Positions 13,535 through 21,485 of a DNA stretch of 21,522 nt are shown here, piece by piece. The DNA is taken from contig CALNBM010000089.1 of assembly GCA_937874195.1 (NCBI GenBank), positions 1-21,522 on the forward strand, read 5' to 3'. The stretch's first letter is position 1; each line of letters starts with the position of its first letter. Made by a program: the position numbers and the translations under genes. Origin of the DNA: an uncultured Clostridia bacterium. Its GTDB lineage: Bacteria > Bacillota > Clostridia > Christensenellales > UBA1242. Below the pieces are notes generated by a model, which was given only the letters and a program-made list of their open reading frames with translations, was not told the origin of the DNA and did not search any database.

Positions 13535-15205
13535 ATGATAGTAAACAAACAACCGACTTTAAAGTTGTCTTTTTTAGGTGGCGTGGGAGAAGTTGGAAAA
13601 AACATGCTTGCTGTGGAATACGGCGACGACATGATTATAGTAGACGCAGGAGTTGCATTTCCATCCGATGATATGCCTGGGATAGATTTAATTATTCCTG
13701 ATTTTAACTATATTCAAGTGAACAAACACCGTGTTAAAGCAATCATTTTAACACATGGTCATGAGGACCATATCGGTGCAATGCCATATCTTATGAGACA
13801 GATTGATGCACCAGTTTATGCAACAAAACTTACAGCTGCACTTGTGGAAAATAAACTTAGAGAACATAAGGGAGTGCGTTTTAAAATTAATATTGTGAAA
13901 CCAAAAACTGTGATAAATGCTGGAGTTTTTAGCATTGAATTTCTTAAAGTTACACATAGTATTTCAGGTTCACTTGCGCTAGCAGTTACCACACCTGCGG
14001 GTATTTGGTTCCACACTGGCGACTTTAAACTTGATTTAACACCAATAGATGGCGAACCTATGGATATGGCCAGAATGACAGATATAAGCAAAAAAGGTGT
14101 GCTATTACTTACTTGCGATTCCACTAATGCTGAACGAACAGGATTTAGTATGAGTGAGCGAAAAGTGGGACAAACGCTGGATGCTTTATTTGCTCAAAAC
14201 AAAATCAAACGCATAATTATTGCGACCTTTGCCTCCAACATTCATAGAATCCAACAAATTTTTAATATTTGTGAAAAATACGAAAGAAAAGTTTTGCCAA
14301 CAGGCAGATCAATGGTAAATGTTTGTGAAATAGCAAACAAAATCGGCGAGTTAAAATTTAATAAAGAAATTATTGCAGACATGACTAAAGTAGACAAATA
14401 CGACGATGATAAGATTTGTATTGTATGTACGGGTAGTCAAGGCGAGCCAAACAGCGCACTATCCAGAATGGCAGCGGGTGAATTTAAGAAAATCGAAATC
14501 AACGAAAATGATTGCGTAATTTTCAGTGCGTCAGCAATTCCCGGAAATGAAGCAGGAATAAACACAGTAATTAATGGACTATATAAAAAGGGTGCAAGCG
14601 TAATTTATGAAAGCTTAGCAGAAGTTCATGTTAGCGGACACGCCTATCAAGAAGAAATTAAAATAATAATGAGTCTTTTAAAACCTAAGTTTTTTATTCC
14701 AGTGCATGGAGAATATCGACACTTAATATCTAACGCAAAAATAGCAATGGAACTAGGAATAAATAAAAGAAATATCCACATTCCAGACCTTGGAGAAAGT
14801 ATATCAGTAACACCTACTACTATTAGAAAAACAGGCACAGTGCCTGCCGGAGTGAAAGTTATTGACGGACACGATATTTCTGATGCAGGTGGTTCCGTGC
14901 AACGGGATAGGTTGCTACTTGCAACGGAAGGACTATGCGTGGTGCTACTAACGATTTCTGCGCGTTCTTCTGTGCTTACAAGCAAACCTGAAATTATAAC
15001 CCGTGGATTTTTATATGGAAAATCCAACCAAAACATAATTGAAGAAGCAAGGGACTTACTTATAAATGCAATTATTCAAGTGAATTTTAAAAGTCAAGAT
15101 TGGACAATAATTAAAGACAGTATCAAGAAAACATTAACAACTTTCTTTTTCAAAAAATTAAAAAGAAAACCAATGATTATGACAATTATTGTGGAAACAA
15201 ACTAA
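13535..15205 (+). CDS. rnj: Ribonuclease J (5'-3' exo/endoribonuclease)
   Basis: This 556-aa protein is the length of Bacillus subtilis RNase J1 (555). It degrades and matures RNA from 5' monophosphate ends and cuts internally, in the cytoplasm. The metallo-beta-lactamase core shows HGHEDH at residues 74-79 (two zinc ions), H141 and D163 (TGDFK). The beta-CASP part shows CDSTN (194-198), TGSQGEP (299-305), HVSGHA (365-370) and PVHGEYRHL (389-397). The C-terminal domain (about 450-556) contributes to dimerisation. ATG 13535 has AAGGAG at 13523-13528. The gene has a very long, structure-rich upstream region, which fits post-transcriptional control, but no mechanism is shown. Only one copy is seen, so J1 and J2 cannot be told apart. 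It is the first clear host gene after the prophage module. Confidence 0.96.
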   Translation: MIVNKQPTLKLSFLGGVGEVGKNMLAVEYGDDMIIVDAGVAFPSDDMPGIDLIIPDFNYIQVNKHRVKAIILTHGHEDHIGAMPYLMRQIDAPVYATKLTAALVENKLREHKGVRFKINIVKPKTVINAGVFSIEFLKVTHSISGSLALAVTTPAGIWFHTGDFKLDLTPIDGEPMDMARMTDISKKGVLLLTCDSTNAERTGFSMSERKVGQTLDALFAQNKIKRIIIATFASNIHRIQQIFNICEKYERKVLPTGRSMVNVCEIANKIGELKFNKEIIADMTKVDKYDDDKICIVCTGSQGEPNSALSRMAAGEFKKIEINENDCVIFSASAIPGNEAGINTVINGLYKKGASVIYESLAEVHVSGHAYQEEIKIIMSLLKPKFFIPVHGEYRHLISNAKIAMELGINKRNIHIPDLGESISVTPTTIRKTGTVPAGVKVIDGHDISDAGGSVQRDRLLLATEGLCVVLLTISARSSVLTSKPEIITRGFLYGKSNQNIIEEARDLLINAIIQVNFKSQDWTIIKDSIKKTLTTFFFKKLKRKPMIMTIIVETN

Positions 15206-15716
15206 ATAGATTCATTTTAATTTTAGAAATAAAAAGATATTTTTTCGCGTGGTTAATATGATAAAATCTAAAAAAACTAGTTGTAAAAATCAATGTGAAG
15301 ATAAAAAAGTACTAACAAGTAAGTAAAAAATAATGAAATAACAAATGCAAGTTGAACAATCTTAAAAAATTAAAAATTATAATAAAAACTATTTTACATT
15401 TTTAATTAAAATGAAAACCAAAAAAAAATTATAAAACCGATAAAAAAATAATGAATATTTAACATAACTATTTAAAAAAAACCGATAAAAAGAAAAATAA
15501 AAATATTTAGCAAACTAAAATGGTGAACAGGCATTATATAAAGAAAAAGTCTAAAATTAAAAAAGAAAGTGATATTTAAATTAATAACAGTAAAGTCAAT
15601 AAAGTTGAAGATAAAAAATATCTTGCAAATAGTCATGTTTTTTTAAAAAATAACTACGCGAGTTTAAATTCCTTGACTATTACCGCTTTATAAAAAAAAT
15701 TTGAACCGAGGATAAA
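15206..15716. other. A-rich noncoding spacer between rnj and trmR-like gene
   Basis: This 511-nt spacer is strikingly A-rich on the + strand and lacks a credible ORF or tRNA. A 14-bp direct repeat AAAACCGATAAAAA occurs at 15433-15446 and 15478-15491. TTGACT (15673) is followed only 10 nt later by TATAAA (15689), too close for a promoter. There is no clear terminator after rnj, so read-through into the next genes is possible. Confidence 0.6.
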
Positions 15717-16301
15717 TTGGAAACAATAAAAAAATTAAAAGAGTATGCGAAAATTAATCATGTGCCCGTTGTTAGAAATAACACCCTTGTTCACTTATTA
15801 AAATTAGTGGATAATCCGTTAGTTTTTAATATTTTAGAAATAGGTACTGCAATCGGTTATTCGGGAATTTGTATGTTAAACGCAAATAAAAATGCAATAC
15901 TTACCACTATTGAAATAAATCCCGAAATGGCAAACATTGCAAAGCAAAATTTTGCAGATTTTAACTTGTTAAACAGAGTGGAGTTGATTTTAGGCGATGC
16001 AAAAACGGTGCTGGAAAATTTAGTGAAAAAAAATCAGAAATTCGATATAATTTTCTTAGACGGCCCTAAGGGACAATATGTAAAATACTTAAAAATCATA
16101 GAAGAGTTGATGACTAAAAGAAGTGTGCTGTTTGCAGATAATATATTTATTGGCGAGGGCTTAACAAACAAACATAACACAATCAAACACAGACTAGCAG
16201 AATTTATAGAGATTATTAATAAGCCACCTTTTATTAGTGAAGTTTTTACAGTTGACGAAGGGTATGCTATAATAAAATTAGCAGAAGAAATAAACAACTA
16301 A
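15717..16301 (+). CDS. trmR: O-methyltransferase, TrmR-like (tRNA 5-hydroxyuridine methyltransferase)
   Basis: This 194-aa enzyme is a SAM-dependent class I methyltransferase of the O-methyltransferase family 3. The SAM loop is LEIGTAIGYSG (residues 40-50); D94 (LGDAK), D115 (FLDGPKGQY) and D141-N142 (ADNIFIGEG) are the expected metal and substrate positions. In B. subtilis the homologue TrmR (YrrM) methylates 5-hydroxyuridine at tRNA position 34, and its gene sits directly before U32 peptidase-family genes (trhP) that make the hydroxyuridine. The same order is found here with a 9-nt gap. The start is TTG 15717, supported by GAGGA (15708-15712). The protein is slightly shorter than the usual 210-220 aa. 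A small-molecule catechol-type methyltransferase is less likely given the neighbour. Confidence 0.82.
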   Translation: METIKKLKEYAKINHVPVVRNNTLVHLLKLVDNPLVFNILEIGTAIGYSGICMLNANKNAILTTIEINPEMANIAKQNFADFNLLNRVELILGDAKTVLENLVKKNQKFDIIFLDGPKGQYVKYLKIIEELMTKRSVLFADNIFIGEGLTNKHNTIKHRLAEFIEIINKPPFISEVFTVDEGYAIIKLAEEINN

Positions 16302-16310
16302 GGAGTAAAT

Positions 16311-17531
16311 ATGATAGAATTATTATCGCCAGCTGGCAGTATGGAAAAATTAAAAACAGCGTTTAACTATGGAGCAGATGCTTGCTATTTCGCAGGAAAA
16401 AAATATGGACTAAGGGCGTTTGCAGATAATTTTGATGAGGACGAGTTGGCTGAGAGTGTGAAATATGCTCACTCTATGGGTAAGAAATGTTATATCACTT
16501 TAAATATTCTTGCTCACAATAGCGATTTTGAAGGATTAGTTGATTATTTAAAATACTTAGAAAATTTAAAAGTAGATGCTGTTATAGTAAGTGATTTAGG
16601 CATTATGCAATATGTGAAAACTCATGCGCCAAACTTATCTATACATGTTAGCACACAAGCAAACATAACTAATAAATACTCTGCAAAAGTGTTTGCAGAT
16701 GCAGGGGCTAGTCGACTAATTTTAGCGCGTGAGTTATCCATAAAAGAAATAAAAGAAATAAGGGAATATTTACCAAAAAAAGTGGAACTAGAATGTTTTG
16801 TGCATGGGGCAATGTGTATTTCCTACTCGGGCAGATGCCTGCTTTCTAATTATTTATCGGAAAGAGATAGCAATCGCGGTGCGTGTATACAAGCGTGTCG
16901 TTTTCAGTATTCAATAATTGAAAAAAGCCGAAGAACAGATGAAAATGTCCACACAGGCGGTTATGAAATTCAAGAAGATAATAGAGGAACATATATTTTA
17001 AACAGTAAAGATTTATGTATGATTGAATATTTGCAAGAGTTAGTGGATGCAGGGGTAACAAGTTTTAAAATAGAAGGCAGAATGAAAAGCGTTTATTATG
17101 TGGCAACGGTAACAAATGCATACCGCCGAGCAATAGATTTATTGCAAAGCAAAGAAAAATTAAATGTGAATCTTATTCAAGAACTTGAAAAAACCAGCCA
17201 TAGAAGATACACAAGCGGTTTTTATTTTAATGAGAAAAATAAAGAATACTTAGCATCTTCCATGACGGTTCAAACACACGAATTTATAGCACTAGTGTTA
17301 GAAGATAGTAAGAACGGTAAAACATTAATTGAACAACGCAATAAATTCGAAGTGGGTGATGAGTTAGAAGTGTTGTCGCCAAGCGAAAACTTTAATAAAA
17401 TAATTAAAGTGGAAACACTAACAGACGAGAACAATGAAGGGATAACAATTGCAAACCAAGTTCAACAAAAACTATTTTTAAAAACAAATTTAAAACTTTC
17501 AAAAGGCGATATTTTAAGAAGAAAAGTTTAA
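16311..17531 (+). CDS. trhP: U32 peptidase-family tRNA uridine hydroxylation protein, TrhP-like
   Basis: This 406-aa protein is named a peptidase by family history, but bacterial TrhP proteins hydroxylate U34 of tRNA, using prephenate and an iron-sulfur cluster. The N-terminal TIM-barrel-like domain begins ELLSPAGSMEKLKTAFNYGADA. The family signature ECFVHGAMCISYSGRC (residues 161-176) is intact. Likely cluster ligands are C169, C176, C192 and C236 (NSKDLC), with C196 nearby. The C-terminal region (about 320-406) is the accessory beta domain found in YrrO-type members. It follows the TrmR-like gene by 9 nt with AAGGAG (16300-16305) before ATG 16311, so the two form one operon producing 5-methoxyuridine. 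B. subtilis has two such genes (trhP1, trhP2); only one is present here. An intrinsic terminator follows at 17709. Confidence 0.88.
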   Translation: MIELLSPAGSMEKLKTAFNYGADACYFAGKKYGLRAFADNFDEDELAESVKYAHSMGKKCYITLNILAHNSDFEGLVDYLKYLENLKVDAVIVSDLGIMQYVKTHAPNLSIHVSTQANITNKYSAKVFADAGASRLILARELSIKEIKEIREYLPKKVELECFVHGAMCISYSGRCLLSNYLSERDSNRGACIQACRFQYSIIEKSRRTDENVHTGGYEIQEDNRGTYILNSKDLCMIEYLQELVDAGVTSFKIEGRMKSVYYVATVTNAYRRAIDLLQSKEKLNVNLIQELEKTSHRRYTSGFYFNEKNKEYLASSMTVQTHEFIALVLEDSKNGKTLIEQRNKFEVGDELEVLSPSENFNKIIKVETLTDENNEGITIANQVQQKLFLKTNLKLSKGDILRRKV

Positions 17532-17708
17532 TTAAACATTTGATATTGCAGGACAAATTTAGTAATTTTACAAGCGATAGTGCATAGTATAAATTCATAA
17601 AATTTTAAGGTTATATTAAACTTGCTTAAAAACCTTTTAAATTTTATGGCTGTTAATTTCATATGTGCAAAAAATTAACTTATTCTATTTTTCGGTGGTT
17701 GTTTAATT

Positions 17709-17746
17709 TAACAAAAAACACACTTTTTATAGTGTGTTTTTTGTTA
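17709..17746 (+). terminator. Intrinsic terminator after the trmR-trhP operon
   Basis: A 16-bp perfect stem (TAACAAAAAACACACT, 17709-17724; AGTGTGTTTTTTGTTA, 17731-17746) with a 6-nt loop. The GC-containing ACACACT/AGTGTGT core is followed by a T6 run inside the right arm, with a matching A-run on the left, so it should work in both directions. Confidence 0.85.
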
Positions 17747-18118
17747 GCATATCGCTCATTTTATGTTTTAGTTTTTGTAAGAATATTTTTATATTTTAAT
17801 TATAAGTTTTTAAAAACATTTTATGTAGACCTGCTTTTTTTTTAAAAATTAAATTTTTTTTATTTTTATCTTCCCAAAAAAATTTTCCTGTTGATTAGTT
17901 TACATTTACATAAATTAAATAGTTTTTTTCTTTTCAAATTTAATTTTTTTGATATATTTAGAATGTTTTATATTTAATTAGTCTAACAGTTTGCTATATA
18001 AAAATTAAAGCATGAATGTTTTTTTGCACATGATTTTTAAAATATGAAATTTTAACTAAAATGTGCATGTGCCTGTGATGCTAATGTATTAAAACTAGTA
18101 TAGTATAAAGAAAAATGA

Positions 18119-18146
18119 AAATAAATATCACACGAGGTATTTATTT
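18119..18146 (-). terminator. Possible weak intrinsic terminator of groEL
   Basis: AAATAAATA (18119-18127) pairs with TATTTATTT (18138-18146) around a 10-nt loop. Read on the - strand it lies about 70 nt after the groEL stop and is followed by a T-rich run. The stem is AT-only, so it is a weak candidate. Confidence 0.35.
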
Positions 18147-18218
18147 CAAATTAATTTAAAAATGCTTAGTATATTTTATATTAAATTTCACAATAAAGTA
18201 AATTTTATTAAATAATGC

Positions 18219-19802
18219 TTAGGCTTTGTCTTCTTCTTCTGCCACCAAGCATTCTGTGGTAAGTAGGGTAGATGCAACACTGCTAGCGTTTTCAATCGCT
18301 GTTCGCACAACTTTTGTGGGGTCAATTATTCCGCATTTTATCATATCGCAGTATTCATTTGTGAGTGCGTTATAGCCATAATCTTTCGCACCATTATTTC
18401 TTATGTTTTCTATCACAACACCACCTTCCACTCCGCTATTTTCTGCAATAATTCGAAGAGGGGCAGATAATGATTTCAAAATAATTTCCGCACCTGTTTT
18501 TTCATCGCCATTAAGGTTTAAAATAAGATTTTTAACTGCTTTTTCGCAAGATAACAATGCAACACCTCCGCCGGCAACAATGCCTTCTTCAAGCGCACTG
18601 CGAGTGGCACTAACTGCATCTTCAATACGAAGTTTCTTTTCGTTTAATTCCACTTCTGTGGCACATCCCACATAAATAACTGCAATTCCTCCCGTGAATT
18701 TTGATAAGCGTTCTTGCAACTTTTCTTTATCAAAATCACTTTCTGCTTTAGAAATTTGCCCTTTTATTTCTTTAATTCTTTTAGCTATTGCATCTTTATT
18801 ACCATTACCGTTTGTGATTGTGGTGTTGTCTTTTGTAACTTTAATGTTTGCAATTCCTAAATCGGATAATGTTATATCTTTAAAACTAATTCCAAAATCA
18901 TCACTAATATATTTACCGCCCGTGAGTACTGCAATATCTTCCAGCACTGCTTTTCGTCTGTCAGAATACATAGGGGCTTTAACTGCAACAACGCTAAGTG
19001 CACCTCGTAGTTTATTCACAACAAGTGTGCTTAACACTTCCATTTCAATATCGTCTGCAATAATAAGTAAGGATGCACCTTGACTTGAAACACTTTCTAA
19101 TATTGGCAAAATCTCTTGTAAGCTTGATATTTTTTTATCTGTTATAAGTATGTATGCTTTTTGAAAAATCGCCTGCAATTTTTCTGTGTCTGTTATCATG
19201 TAGTGAGAAAGGTAGCCTCTGTCAAACTGCAAGCCTTCCACGATTTTTAGTTCAGTTTTCATAGTTTTATTTTCTTCCACATTGATAACGCCTTCATTTC
19301 CAACTTTTTTAAAGCCCTCCGCTATAAGTTCGCCAATATCTTCATCGCCTGCACTAATGGATGCGATTTGAAAAATTTCTGTTGCACTGTTAACGCTAAC
19401 CGATTGTTTTTTTAATTCTTCCACGCAAACACCTACTGCTTTTTGTATGCCTTTTTTTAATATTATTTGATTTGCACCTGCTGAATAATTTTTAATTCCT
19501 TCAAATATAATGCTTTGAGCAAGCACGCATGCAGTTGTTGTGCCATCGCCTGCAATATCATTAGTTTTTATGCTTACTTCTTTAATTAAGTTTGCACCCA
19601 TGTTTTCAAATGCATCTGGCAATGTTATTTCTTTTGCTATTGTAACACCATCGTTCGTTATAAGTGGAACACCGTGTTTTCTATCCAACACAACATTTCT
19701 GCCTTTGGGACCAAGCGTAAGTTTAACAGCATTTGCAAGTTTATTTACTCCTGCTTCCAGACTTTTTATTGCTTCAAAACCAAATTGAATCTTTTTTGTC
19801 AT
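18219..19802 (-). CDS. groEL: Chaperonin GroEL (Hsp60)
   Basis: This 527-aa protein forms a double heptameric ring that folds proteins with GroES in the cytoplasm. Diagnostic motifs: LGPKGRNVVL (30-39), TNDGVTIAKEI (49-59), the ATP-binding GDGTTTA (85-91, with catalytic D86) and EEGIVAGGGVAL in the second equatorial half. The apical domain is intact (about 190-370). The C-terminus ends EEEDKA without the Gly-Gly-Met repeat tail common in GroEL, so it is some 15-20 residues shorter than usual. The start (ATG at 19802) has AAAGGAG just upstream on the - strand. groES lies upstream in the same direction but 435 nt away, so groEL may have its own promoter or be reached by read-through. No CIRCE element is seen upstream. 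Confidence 0.97.
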   Translation of the reverse strand: MTKKIQFGFEAIKSLEAGVNKLANAVKLTLGPKGRNVVLDRKHGVPLITNDGVTIAKEITLPDAFENMGANLIKEVSIKTNDIAGDGTTTACVLAQSIIFEGIKNYSAGANQIILKKGIQKAVGVCVEELKKQSVSVNSATEIFQIASISAGDEDIGELIAEGFKKVGNEGVINVEENKTMKTELKIVEGLQFDRGYLSHYMITDTEKLQAIFQKAYILITDKKISSLQEILPILESVSSQGASLLIIADDIEMEVLSTLVVNKLRGALSVVAVKAPMYSDRRKAVLEDIAVLTGGKYISDDFGISFKDITLSDLGIANIKVTKDNTTITNGNGNKDAIAKRIKEIKGQISKAESDFDKEKLQERLSKFTGGIAVIYVGCATEVELNEKKLRIEDAVSATRSALEEGIVAGGGVALLSCEKAVKNLILNLNGDEKTGAEIILKSLSAPLRIIAENSGVEGGVVIENIRNNGAKDYGYNALTNEYCDMIKCGIIDPTKVVRTAIENASSVASTLLTTECLVAEEEDKA

Positions 19803-20237
19803 GTTTTTCTCCTTTATAATTTATATTTTTAATGGTAAATTTTTGTTAATTCTGGCTATTAATGGTTATATTTAAGCGACTTAATTATTATAATTTTTCA
19901 GGTATTATAAAAATTTAATCATAAAAATATTTTTAATCACAAAAGCTCACGAATAAACTAAGATTATTATAAGATTAATCTTAAAAAATAATGAGATATA
20001 CTAAAAAATAAGTTAAAGAAAAGACTAACAGTAAAGTATCTAATAGCAATAGTGTAATAGTTCATATATAAATAATTTAGTGCACAGCAGTTGTTTTAAG
20101 TTTAAATATCATGCAAAAAAATGCAAAATCAAAAACTCTGCAATTATAATTATTTTTTAAAATACTCTTTTTTTTCATTATTGCTAATTAAATTTATTGC
20201 TGTGCAATATCGGGCACTATTTATTTCATTTTAAAAT
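19803..20237. other. Long groES-groEL spacer with groES-like fragment
   Basis: This 435-nt spacer is unusual because groES and groEL are normally close together. It contains a near-copy of an internal groES segment (20197-20217) and a 9-bp inverted partner (TGCACAGCA, 20081-20089). No ORF, clear promoter or clear terminator is visible; only isolated TATAAT boxes on the - strand (19887-19892, 19904-19909) without fitting -35 boxes. Confidence 0.75.
20197..20232 (-). repeat. groES-derived fragment just after the groES stop
   Basis: 20197-20217 matches 20427-20447 inside groES at 20 of 21 positions. That stretch encodes VPDIAQQ in groES. TTTCATTTT follows both copies (20224-20232 and 20465-20473), with 11 nt missing from the fragment in between. 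On the - strand the fragment reads like a broken piece of groES. It may be a decayed duplication or a retained RNA pairing element. Confidence 0.7.
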
Positions 20238-20525
20238 TTAATCTTCAATTATGGCTAAAATATCTTCCTGCTTGATTAAAATAAAGCGCTTATTATTGAT
20301 AACAAATTCATGGCTAGCAAATTGATTAAAAACAACTTTATCGCCCACCTTCACTTTAAATTCAATCTCATTGCCTTCTATTTTCCCGCCCGTTCCAATA
20401 TGAGTGACTGTTGCAAAAATGGGTTTTTGCTGTGCGATATCGGGCACGATTATCCCACTCTTTTTTTCATTTTCAATTTTTTCTTCCTTTAAAACAATGC
20501 GGTCAAATAGTGGTATTATGTTCAT
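20238..20525 (-). CDS. groES: Co-chaperonin GroES (Hsp10)
   Basis: This 95-aa protein matches the normal length and forms the heptameric lid of GroEL. The N-terminus IIPLFDRIVLKEE is canonical, the mobile loop is about residues 18-32 (ENEKKSGIIVPDIAQ) and carries the GIIVPD hydrophobic contact for GroEL. The roof loop and C-terminal KVGDKVVFNQFASHEFVINNKRFILIKQEDILAII complete the beta-barrel. The start codon at 20525 has AAGGAG a few bases upstream on the - strand. A promoter (20663-20691) with an adjacent palindrome lies upstream, giving a leader of about 130 nt. It is the first gene of the groES-groEL pair. Part of its mobile-loop coding sequence is duplicated in the downstream spacer. Confidence 0.95.
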   Translation of the reverse strand: MNIIPLFDRIVLKEEKIENEKKSGIIVPDIAQQKPIFATVTHIGTGGKIEGNEIEFKVKVGDKVVFNQFASHEFVINNKRFILIKQEDILAIIED

Positions 20526-20633
20526 TTTGTTCTCCTTTATTAATTGTGTTATCTATATTCAGTTATAAAATATATAGTTTTTGCTTTTTTTTAAGCGTTT
20601 AGAAAATCAAGTTATTTTTTTTTGCGTGTTTAG

Positions 20634-20654
20634 ACTTAAAAACCGTTTTTAAGT
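20634..20654. promoter_or_regulatory. Palindromic operator candidate at groES transcription start
   Basis: Arms ACTTAAAAAC (20634-20643) and GTTTTTAAGT (20645-20654) are perfect reverse complements around one base. With the -10 box at 20663-20668 on the - strand, the start of transcription falls near 20656, so the palindrome covers roughly +2 to +22. That is where the HrcA-binding CIRCE element normally lies, but the sequence is unlike CIRCE. Confidence 0.6.
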
Positions 20655-20662
20655 ATCAAACT

Positions 20663-20691
20663 ATTATATAAAAAATAATAATATCAATCAA
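20663..20691 (-). promoter_or_regulatory. Sigma-A promoter of groES(-groEL)
   Basis: On the - strand: TTGATT (20691-20686), exactly 17 nt, TATAAT (20668-20663, perfect -10). It lies 138 nt upstream of the groES start codon and points toward it. Good match by inspection. Confidence 0.7.
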
Positions 20692-20930
20692 TTATCAAAT
20701 TTGACCGAAATCAACTGAAAATCAAGATTACGTCACTCATCTTGTAATATGCTGAGCTTTGAGACTTATTATTCATAATTATAATGTCAATGCTGAAAAA
20801 AATCAACAGGCAAACACAGGATATTTGAAACATCATGGTTCTTATATATTATTATAAATCTTTTTGACAGCATATATATCCTGAATCTCCAATATATTTA
20901 TATAAAATTCATATATTCGGAGGTCATGTT

Positions 20931-21485
20931 TTGATTGAGAAATACAAAATAAAAGATGGTATCTGTGTACATCACACAGATGACCGGGCATATTTGAAAA
21001 TTAATGATTTTTTGAAGTCAAATATTATAAATAATTGCTTAATAGTATGCATAGGCACCGACAGGTTCATCGGAGATTCCCTGGGACCGCTGACCGGCAC
21101 ACTTCTAAGCAAGCTGGAGCTTCAGATCCCAATCTTTGGGACCTTGGAAAATCCAATCCATGCGGTTAATCTCCGAAGAGCCATGACCCAAATAAACAAT
21201 TCCTATAAAAATCATAAAATCATCGCCATAGATGCTTGTCTCGGTTCAAGCAAAAGCGTAGGATATATCCATGTCAAGGAAGGCAGCATCCAACCCGGCA
21301 AAGGGGTCGGAAAAAGTCTCTCCAAAGTAGGAGACTATTCAATAATAGGAGTAGTTGATGAGGCCGTGGAATCCGGTGACAGTGAATATGAAAACTACAT
21401 CAGGATAAATAATGTAAGACTTGGCTTGGTGATGAAAATGTCGGAGACCATCGCAAAAGGAATATATGCTGCCTTTCGGCAGTAG
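20931..21485 (+). CDS. yyaC: Sporulation protein YyaC (DUF1256, Gpr-like protease fold)
   Basis: This 184-aa protein of the YyaC family is restricted to spore formers. The family shares the fold of the germination protease Gpr and of hydrogenase maturation peptidases, but its substrate is not established. Motifs visible: CIGTDRFIGDSLGPL (residues 40-54, acidic D44 and D49), GTLENPIHAVNL (E73), IDACLG (D101) and GVGKSLSKVGDYSIIG. The start is TTG 20931 with GGAGG at 20919-20923; an ATG at 20926 is out of frame and meets a stop after one codon. The gene body is clearly richer in G+C than the genes to its left: 35 of 60 bases in 21061-21120 are G or C, against 15 of 60 in trhP 16501-16560. It is divergent from groES. 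It may be a native spore gene, a transferred one, or on a misjoined contig end. Confidence 0.9.
   Translation: MIEKYKIKDGICVHHTDDRAYLKINDFLKSNIINNCLIVCIGTDRFIGDSLGPLTGTLLSKLELQIPIFGTLENPIHAVNLRRAMTQINNSYKNHKIIAIDACLGSSKSVGYIHVKEGSIQPGKGVGKSLSKVGDYSIIGVVDEAVESGDSEYENYIRINNVRLGLVMKMSETIAKGIYAAFRQ

Larger units (their letters stand above)
17532..18218. other. Convergent spacer between trhP and groEL
   Basis: This 687-nt spacer is very AT-rich. It holds the trhP terminator (17709-17746) and a possible groEL terminator (18119-18146). AATGCTTAG is repeated at 18161 and again over the groEL stop (18214). TGCACAT/ATGTGCA (18025 and 18061) is a 7-bp inverted pair. A 60-codon frame at 17663-17845 runs through the terminator and is low-complexity, so it is not called. 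Confidence 0.7.
20526..20930. other. Divergent intergenic region between groES and yyaC, with composition change
   Basis: This 405-nt region contains the groES promoter and palindrome (20634-20691) on its left. On its right are the upstream sequences of the yyaC-like gene, including TTGACA at 20862 without a fitting -10. From about 20,700 on, the sequence loses the A/T-run texture of the rest of the window. A horizontal-transfer or assembly junction, if real, should lie in about 20,700-20,930. Confidence 0.6.

Noticed and set aside
14647..15036. Long - strand frame inside rnj
   Set aside because: It is a shadow of the strongly conserved RNase J frame; no ribosome binding site or family match.
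15673..15694. TTGACT...TATAAA promoter before trmR
   Set aside because: The spacing is 10 nt, too short for sigma-A.
17663..17845. 60-codon hydrophobic ORF after trhP
   Set aside because: It runs through the 16-bp terminator hairpin, is Phe/Leu/Tyr low-complexity as AT-rich DNA gives, and has no ribosome binding site.
18403..19083. + strand frames inside groEL
   Set aside because: They are antisense shadows of groEL with low-complexity Ser/Leu/Ile composition.
20526..20700. CIRCE element for HrcA upstream of groES
   Set aside because: No TTAGCACTC/GAGTGCTAA arms or close variants were found; the palindrome there is different.
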